From: Pseudomonas solani
GTDB taxonomy: Bacteria > Pseudomonadota > Gammaproteobacteria > Pseudomonadales > Pseudomonadaceae
Direction of reading: 5' to 3'
Assembly (NCBI RefSeq): GCF_026072635.1
Contig: NZ_AP023081.1
Span: 900,501-964,500 of the forward strand
DNA length: 64,000 nt
The notes beneath the pieces were generated by a model, which was not told where the DNA came from, searched no databases, and saw nothing but the letters and a program-made list of their open reading frames with translations. Positions 59,649 to 64,000 of the stretch are shown in pieces (positions within the stretch are counted from its first letter, which is position 1; the number at the start of each line of letters is the position of its first letter). The position numbers and the translations under genes are program-made.

Positions 59649-60947
59649 ATGGAGCCGCACATGCCCCACGAGCTGGCAACCTGGATGGACTGGCTGAAGG
59701 GCCACCCCGAACTCCTCACTCTCTGCGCCTCCACCCTGCTGGTACTGGGTGCCTGGCTGGCCAACTGGATGGTCAAGCGCATTCTCGTGCGCGGGCTCTA
59801 TCGCGCCCTGAGCGCCACCGCCGTAGGCCGCAACACGCACCTGGGCGAGAACGGCATGATCAAGCGGCTGGCCAATATCGTGCCGGCACTGATCCTCTCC
59901 AGCGGCGTGGTCCTGATCCCCGGCCTGCCGGAAACCCTGGTCACCGTAGTGCGCAACGTCTGCGGCGCCTTCATCGTGCTGACCATCGCGCTGGCCCTGA
60001 GCGCCCTGCTCGACCTGATCAACACCCTCTACCAGTTGCGCAAGGACGCTCACCTGCACCCGATCAAGGGCTACCTGCAGGTGATCAAGATCCTGGTGTT
60101 CGCCATCTGCGCGATCCTCATGGTCGCCACCCTGATCGACCGCTCGCCGCTGATTCTGCTCTCCGGCCTGGGTGCCATGGCGGCCGTGCTGATGCTGATA
60201 TTCCAGGACACCCTGCTGTCCCTGGTGGCCAGCGTGCAGATCTCCTCCAACGACGTGATCCGCGTGGGTGACTGGATCGAGATGCCGCAGCTGAACGCCG
60301 ACGGCGACGTGATCGACATCGCCCTGCACACGGTGAAGGTGCAGAACTGGGACAAGACCATCACCACCATCCCCACCAAGCGCTTCATCACCGACTCGTT
60401 CAAGAACTGGCGCGGCATGCAGGAATCCGGCGGCCGGCGCATCAAGCGCTCCATCTACCTGGACCAGAACAGCGTGCACTTCCTCGTCGCCGACGAGATC
60501 GCCCAGTTGCGCCGCTTCCGCCTGCTGGATCAGTACCTGAAGGCCAAGGAGAGCGAACTGCTGAGCTGGAACAGCCAGCTCGACGAGCCGCTGCGGGTGC
60601 CGGTCAACAGCCGCCAGCTGACCAACCTGGGGACCTTCCGCGCCTACGTGGAGAACTACCTGCGCCACAACGACGACATCCGCAAGGACATGACCCTGCT
60701 GGTGCGCCAGTTGAACCCCACCGCCGACGGCCTGCCGCTGGAGCTGTATTGCTTCACCAACACCACGGCCTGGGCGCGCTACGAGGCCATCCAGTCGGAC
60801 ATCTTCGACCACCTGCTGGCGATCCTCCCGGAGTTCGGCTTGCGCGTGTTCCAGCACCCGAGCGGCGCCGACATGCGTGAGCTGCGGCTGCCCGCCCAGC
60901 AGCCACAAGCCCCGGCTCCCGCAGCTTTCGACCACTCGTCGGCCTGA
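59649..60947 (+). CDS. YbdG-like mechanosensitive channel (MscS family)
   Basis: A 432-residue inner-membrane channel. Five predicted N-terminal helices (about residues 15-190) lead to the MscS pore helix and beta domain (GLGAMAAVLMLIFQDTLLSL, VGDWIEMP, TIPTKRFITDSFKNWRGMQ). The C-terminal extension (residues about 310-410) includes RVPVNSRQLTNLGTFRAYVE, as in YbdG rather than MscS. The start may be 59649 (MEPHMPHE) or 59661. A sigma-28 promoter for the flagellin gene begins 13 bases after the stop. Confidence 0.9.
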   Translation: MEPHMPHELATWMDWLKGHPELLTLCASTLLVLGAWLANWMVKRILVRGLYRALSATAVGRNTHLGENGMIKRLANIVPALILSSGVVLIPGLPETLVTVVRNVCGAFIVLTIALALSALLDLINTLYQLRKDAHLHPIKGYLQVIKILVFAICAILMVATLIDRSPLILLSGLGAMAAVLMLIFQDTLLSLVASVQISSNDVIRVGDWIEMPQLNADGDVIDIALHTVKVQNWDKTITTIPTKRFITDSFKNWRGMQESGGRRIKRSIYLDQNSVHFLVADEIAQLRRFRLLDQYLKAKESELLSWNSQLDEPLRVPVNSRQLTNLGTFRAYVENYLRHNDDIRKDMTLLVRQLNPTADGLPLELYCFTNTTAWARYEAIQSDIFDHLLAILPEFGLRVFQHPSGADMRELRLPAQQPQAPAPAAFDHSSA

Positions 60948-60959
60948 GCCGAAGCGGCA

Positions 60960-60986
60960 TCAAGAAGCCAGTACGCCCGCCGATGC
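60960..60986 (+). promoter_or_regulatory. Sigma-28 (FliA) promoter of the proteolytic flagellin gene
   Basis: TCAAG (60960-60964), a 14-base spacer and GCCGATGC (60979-60986). This fits the flagellar consensus TAAAG-N14-GCCGATAA at all but three bases and has the exact spacing. The start site would be near 60992, with a short leader to the ATG at 61030. Confidence 0.8.
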
Positions 60987-61029
60987 AGTGTCGATACCGG
61001 AATTTCCGGTAGTGCGAGCGAGAAACGGG

Positions 61030-62700
61030 ATGCTGACGGTCAATACCAACATCGCCTCCTCGTTCACGCGTAGACAGTTGAGCAACACGGACAACGCACT
61101 GGGTAAGGCCATGCAGCGTCTGTCGACCGGCCAGCGCATCAACAGCGCCAAGGATGATGCCGCCGGTTTGCAGATCTCCAACGCCCTTACATCCCAGGTG
61201 CGTGGGCTCAACGTCGCCACGCGGAACGCGAATGACGGCATGTCGATGCTGCAGGTGGGAGAAGGCGCGCTGGAAAGCGTGACTACCGCCCTGCAGCGCA
61301 TCCGTACGCTCGGCCTCCAGGCCATGAACGGCTCCAACACCGAGACCGATCGCGCCGCACTGAACCAGGAGGCGCAGAAGCTCCTGGAAGAGATCAACCG
61401 GGTCAACGAGACCACCACCTTCGGCGGCCGCAAGATCTTCAGCCAGGCCTCCGGCTCGCAATTGGGCAAGCTGGACGAGCGCGCGGTGCTCAACTCGCTC
61501 AAGGGCTTCTGGATCAGCGAGGGCGAGCAGCGCGTCTTCGACGCCTACGGCATCAAGGCCGACGGCGCCACGCTGAAGATCACTCTGAGCAACGACCCCT
61601 CCAGCACAACCCTCGCCTCGGTCGCCGGCTCGCCCGGTGCCGGGGGCAAGTACTACAACCAGGTGCTCGACGTGAACCTGGCCTACTTCGATGGGTCCAG
61701 CCTGCCCAACGGCGGCGACAACCCGGGCCAGTACACCGACCGCGTCCTGGCCCACGAGATGACCCACGCGGTGATGGGCCGGGCGATGAACTTCAACGCC
61801 CTGCCCGGCTGGTTCAAGGAAGGCACCGCGGAAGCCGTGCAAGGCGCCGACGAACGCCTGCGCAGTGACATCGCCGCCAGCAGCATCGGCGCGGTGGTGG
61901 GCGCCTTCGGCGGCATCGGCAACAGCGCCGGCTACTCCGCCTCCTACGCCGCGGTGCGCTACATGCACGCCGAGATCAAGGCCGCCGGCGGCAACGGCAT
62001 CAAGGACGTGATGCAGTACCTGGCGGGCCACGCCAACTCCACCCTCGACGACGCCCTGGCCAACGCCAGCCGTGGCGCCTTCGCCAGTGCAGCCGACTTC
62101 GGCACCCAGTTCTCCGCCAACGGCGCCGCGTTCATCGCCGGGATGGACCTGACCAACGAGGACACCGGCGCCATCGGCGGCTTCGATGCCGACGGTGGCG
62201 ATGTGCTCACCGCCGAAAACGTGCTGCCCAACCGCGGCACCGGTACGCCCGGCTCACTGGGCTTCACGCTGGAAGAGCCCAAGCTGTTCGACGCCAACGC
62301 CACCGGTAACGGCGTGCAGACCTCGCTGCAGGTGGGCGCCAATGCCTGGGAAACCATCGACGTCGGGCTCGCCTCCTTCAACACCGGGGCAATGGCGCTG
62401 AACAACGTCAACCTGATCAAGACCCCGGGCCTGGCGGTGATGGACATCGACGACGCCCTCGCCTACGTGGACCGCCAGCGGGCCTACATGGGTGCCATCC
62501 AGAACCGCCTGGACAACACCGTCGCCAACCTGCAGAACATCGCCGAGAACGCCAGCGCCAGCCGCTCGCGCATCACCGATGCGGACTTCGCCTCGGAGTC
62601 CGCCACCCTCGCGTCCCAGCAGATTCTCCGGCAGGCGGCCCAAAGCATGCTGGTGCAGGCCAACCAGATGCCCCAGGCGGTACTCTCGCTCCTCGGCTGA
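61030..62700 (+). CDS. Flagellin with inserted zinc metallopeptidase domain (flagellinolysin type)
   Basis: A 556-residue flagellin. Residues about 1-140 are the conserved D0/D1 N-terminus (TVNTNIASSFTRRQLSNTDN, MQRLSTGQRINSAKDDAAGL, NVATRNANDGMSMLQVGEGA) and about 470-556 the C-terminus (AYMGAIQNRLDNTVANLQNI, SASRSRITDADFASESA, ANQMPQAVLSLLG). Between them, residues 242-246 are HEMTH, followed by WFKEGTAEAVQ with E264 (or E268) as the candidate third zinc ligand, a gluzincin layout. This matches the published flagellinolysin architecture, in which proteolytic flagellins are built into the filament. It is not beside other flagellar genes but has its own FliA promoter. The start MLTVNTN matches the flagellin N-terminus; the ribosome site (GAGAAACGGG) is weak. 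Confidence 0.9.
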   Translation: MLTVNTNIASSFTRRQLSNTDNALGKAMQRLSTGQRINSAKDDAAGLQISNALTSQVRGLNVATRNANDGMSMLQVGEGALESVTTALQRIRTLGLQAMNGSNTETDRAALNQEAQKLLEEINRVNETTTFGGRKIFSQASGSQLGKLDERAVLNSLKGFWISEGEQRVFDAYGIKADGATLKITLSNDPSSTTLASVAGSPGAGGKYYNQVLDVNLAYFDGSSLPNGGDNPGQYTDRVLAHEMTHAVMGRAMNFNALPGWFKEGTAEAVQGADERLRSDIAASSIGAVVGAFGGIGNSAGYSASYAAVRYMHAEIKAAGGNGIKDVMQYLAGHANSTLDDALANASRGAFASAADFGTQFSANGAAFIAGMDLTNEDTGAIGGFDADGGDVLTAENVLPNRGTGTPGSLGFTLEEPKLFDANATGNGVQTSLQVGANAWETIDVGLASFNTGAMALNNVNLIKTPGLAVMDIDDALAYVDRQRAYMGAIQNRLDNTVANLQNIAENASASRSRITDADFASESATLASQQILRQAAQSMLVQANQMPQAVLSLLG

Positions 62701-62829
62701 CGCGCAATTCTCGCTACGTTTGTCCTCCCTCCGAGCAAGAATCTCTCACCTCACCAATCCCTTCGCACGAAATCACCAATTTTCTGACAAGCCTTGCCAT
62801 ATTCAACCCGAGTGAATAGGGTTGTCGGC

Positions 62830-62907
62830 ATGAAAACCGCTCACACCCTCATCCTCCTGCGTCAACACGCCTGCCTACGTCTGGTCAGCCCACGACTGCG
62901 TAGCTGA
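62830..62907 (+). CDS. Putative leuA leader peptide
   Basis: A 25-codon ORF (MKTAHTLILLRQHACLRLV, then SPRLRS) with six Leu codons, five Arg and an Ile-Leu-Leu run, ending 77 bases before leuA. A TTGCCA-N17-TAGGGT promoter candidate lies at 62794-62822 directly upstream, which would give a very short or absent leader. Leu-rich leaders govern attenuation of leucine genes in enterobacteria; here I see no U-tract terminator between the ORF and leuA, so the mechanism would be unclear. No ribosome site is obvious (GTTGTCGGC). Confidence 0.45.
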   Translation: MKTAHTLILLRQHACLRLVSPRLRS

Positions 62908-62984
62908 ATCGCGACGCCCTGCTTCACCCCGCATTTCATTTGGCCGGCCGCCGTCATCAGGCCCATCAGAACAAGGATTTCCCC

Positions 62985-64000
62985 ATGAGCATGCTCAACG
63001 ACCCGTCTCGCAAGTACCGCGCCTTCCCCGCCATCAACCTGCCCGACCGCACCTGGCCGTCGAAGACCATCACCGAAGTGCCGATCTGGTGCAGCTCCGA
63101 CCTGCGCGACGGCAACCAGTCGCTGATCGAGCCGATGGACGCGCAGAAGAAGATGCGCTTCTTCAAGACCCTGGTGCAGGTGGGCCTGAAGGAAATCGAG
63201 GTGGCCTTCCCCTCCGCTTCGCAGACCGACTTCGACTTCGTTCGCGAGCTGATCGAGAACGGCCACATCCCGGATGACGTCACCATCCAGGTGCTGACCC
63301 AGGCCCGCGAAGACCTGATCACCCGCACCTTCGAATCCCTCAAGGGCGCGAAGAAGGCCATCGTCCACGTCTACAACGCCACCGCGCCGTCCTTCCGCCG
63401 CATCGTCTTCAACCAGGACCGCCAGGGCGTGATCGACATCGCCACCGGCGCCGCCCGCCTGATCAAGCAACTGGCCGCCAAGCAGCCGGAAACCCAGTGG
63501 ACCTTCCAGTACTCGCCGGAAATCTTCAGCTCCACCGAGCAGGACTTCTCCCTGGAAGTGTGCAACGCGGTGATCGACGTCTGGGAACCGACCCCGACCA
63601 ACAAGATCATCCTCAACCTGCCGGCCACCGTGGAATGCGCCACGCCGAACGTCTACGCCGACCAGATCGAGTGGTTCGGCCGTCACATCAACAAACGCGA
63701 CAGCGTGATCATCAGCCTGCACACCCACAACGACCGTGGCACCGGCGTGGCCGCCACCGAGTTGGGCCTGATGGCCGGCGCCGACCGCGTCGAAGGCTGC
63801 CTGTTCGGCAACGGCGAGCGCACCGGCAACGTCGACCTGGTGACCCTGGCGCTGAACATGTACACCCAGGGCCTGCACCCGCAGCTGGACTTCTCCGACA
63901 TCGACGCCGTGCGCAAGGTGGTCGAGGAGTGCAACCAGCTGCCGGTCCACCCGCGTCACCCCTATGTGGGCGACCTGGTGCACACCGCCTTCTCCGGCTC
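62985..64000 (+). CDS. leuA: 2-isopropylmalate synthase (3' end outside window)
   Basis: The first 338 residues are visible. LeuA condenses acetyl-CoA with 2-oxoisovalerate at the start of leucine synthesis. The barrel begins with WCSSDLRDGNQSLIEPMDAQ (metal-binding Asp of DLRDGNQ) and has IISLHTHNDRGTGVAATELG (metal His pair) and GCLFGNGERTGNVDLVTLAL. It is the long-form LeuA type 2, starting MSMLNDPSRKYRAFPAINLP. The C-terminal LeuA regulatory domain is outside the window. Start ATG at 62985; upstream AAGGA at 62972-62976. Confidence 0.96.
   Translation, partial: MSMLNDPSRKYRAFPAINLPDRTWPSKTITEVPIWCSSDLRDGNQSLIEPMDAQKKMRFFKTLVQVGLKEIEVAFPSASQTDFDFVRELIENGHIPDDVTIQVLTQAREDLITRTFESLKGAKKAIVHVYNATAPSFRRIVFNQDRQGVIDIATGAARLIKQLAAKQPETQWTFQYSPEIFSSTEQDFSLEVCNAVIDVWEPTPTNKIILNLPATVECATPNVYADQIEWFGRHINKRDSVIISLHTHNDRGTGVAATELGLMAGADRVEGCLFGNGERTGNVDLVTLALNMYTQGLHPQLDFSDIDAVRKVVEECNQLPVHPRHPYVGDLVHTAFSG

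Noticed and set aside
57117..60935. A long open frame (about 1270 codons) on the minus strand opposite xseA, the M23 peptidase and the MscS channel
   Set aside because: It spans three well-supported plus-strand genes and has the low-complexity His/Gln/Ala-rich composition of an antisense frame.

Overview
The window is high-GC (roughly two thirds G+C) chromosomal DNA from a Pseudomonas-type gammaproteobacterium. The gene order xerD-dsbC-hom-thrC, rpsP-rimM-trmD-rplS, ffh, purT, purL-mltF-tadA, guaB-guaA, xseA and leuA, and a dnr-norDBC-nirQ cluster, match what I recall of the P. aeruginosa group. The species is not P. aeruginosa itself: accessory genes differ, and several blocks are joined that I remember as far apart in PAO1.

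Bases 1-8.4 kb are a nitric oxide/denitrification island: the end of a Crp/Fnr regulator, the di-iron repair protein gene ric/dnrN, the NO sensor gene dnr, dnrP, then norD, norB, norC, a small membrane protein, a cytochrome oxidase subunit III-like gene and nirQ on the minus strand, and nirM (cytochrome c551) on the plus strand. Three near-perfect Fnr/Dnr boxes (TTGAY-N4-ATCAA) sit at class II spacing from -10 hexamers in front of dnrN, norC and nirM. nirS is missing from the nirQ-nirM interval. norD and norB each carry a one-base deletion in a G/C homopolymer; tadA at 44 kb has a third lesion of the same kind, so homopolymer under-calling in the assembly must be considered.

Bases 8.4-13.9 kb are an accessory island: an orphan ECF-like sigma factor, a secreted EndoU-type nuclease on the opposite strand, and a tandem array of four full-length paralogues of an unrecognised ~200-residue family plus one half-length relative. 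The array units mostly carry their own conserved upstream block and terminator. I regard this as one of two candidates for a little-described system.

Bases 13.9-31.2 kb hold amino acid, redox, recombination and translation genes (thrC, hom, dsbC, xerD, rplS-trmD-rimM-rpsP, ffh) with three notable additions: a cation/proton antiporter, a free-standing MshEN-type (c-di-GMP-binding motif) protein and an unorthodox BvgS/EvgS/RocS-like sensor kinase with no response regulator beside it. Bases 31.2-44.7 kb carry an MFS transporter, an SGNH hydrolase, purT, a gamma-carbonic anhydrase, two Nudix hydrolases, an L,D-transpeptidase, a CDGSH protein, purL, mltF and tadA. Bases 44.6-48.8 kb hold a Tat-exported multicopper oxidase and a ferric-iron binding protein/permease pair behind a Fur-like palindrome. 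guaA and guaB follow, then an acid phosphatase, an OprD-family porin, and a TauE/SafE permease divergent from a LysR regulator.

Bases 56.7-64 kb contain a zinc-ribbon protein, xseA, an M23 peptidase, a YbdG-like mechanosensitive channel, and an orphan flagellin with an HExxH metallopeptidase domain inserted in its variable region (flagellinolysin type). That gene has a clear sigma-28 (FliA) promoter directly upstream. It is the second standout. A short Leu-rich leader ORF precedes leuA, which runs off the end of the window.
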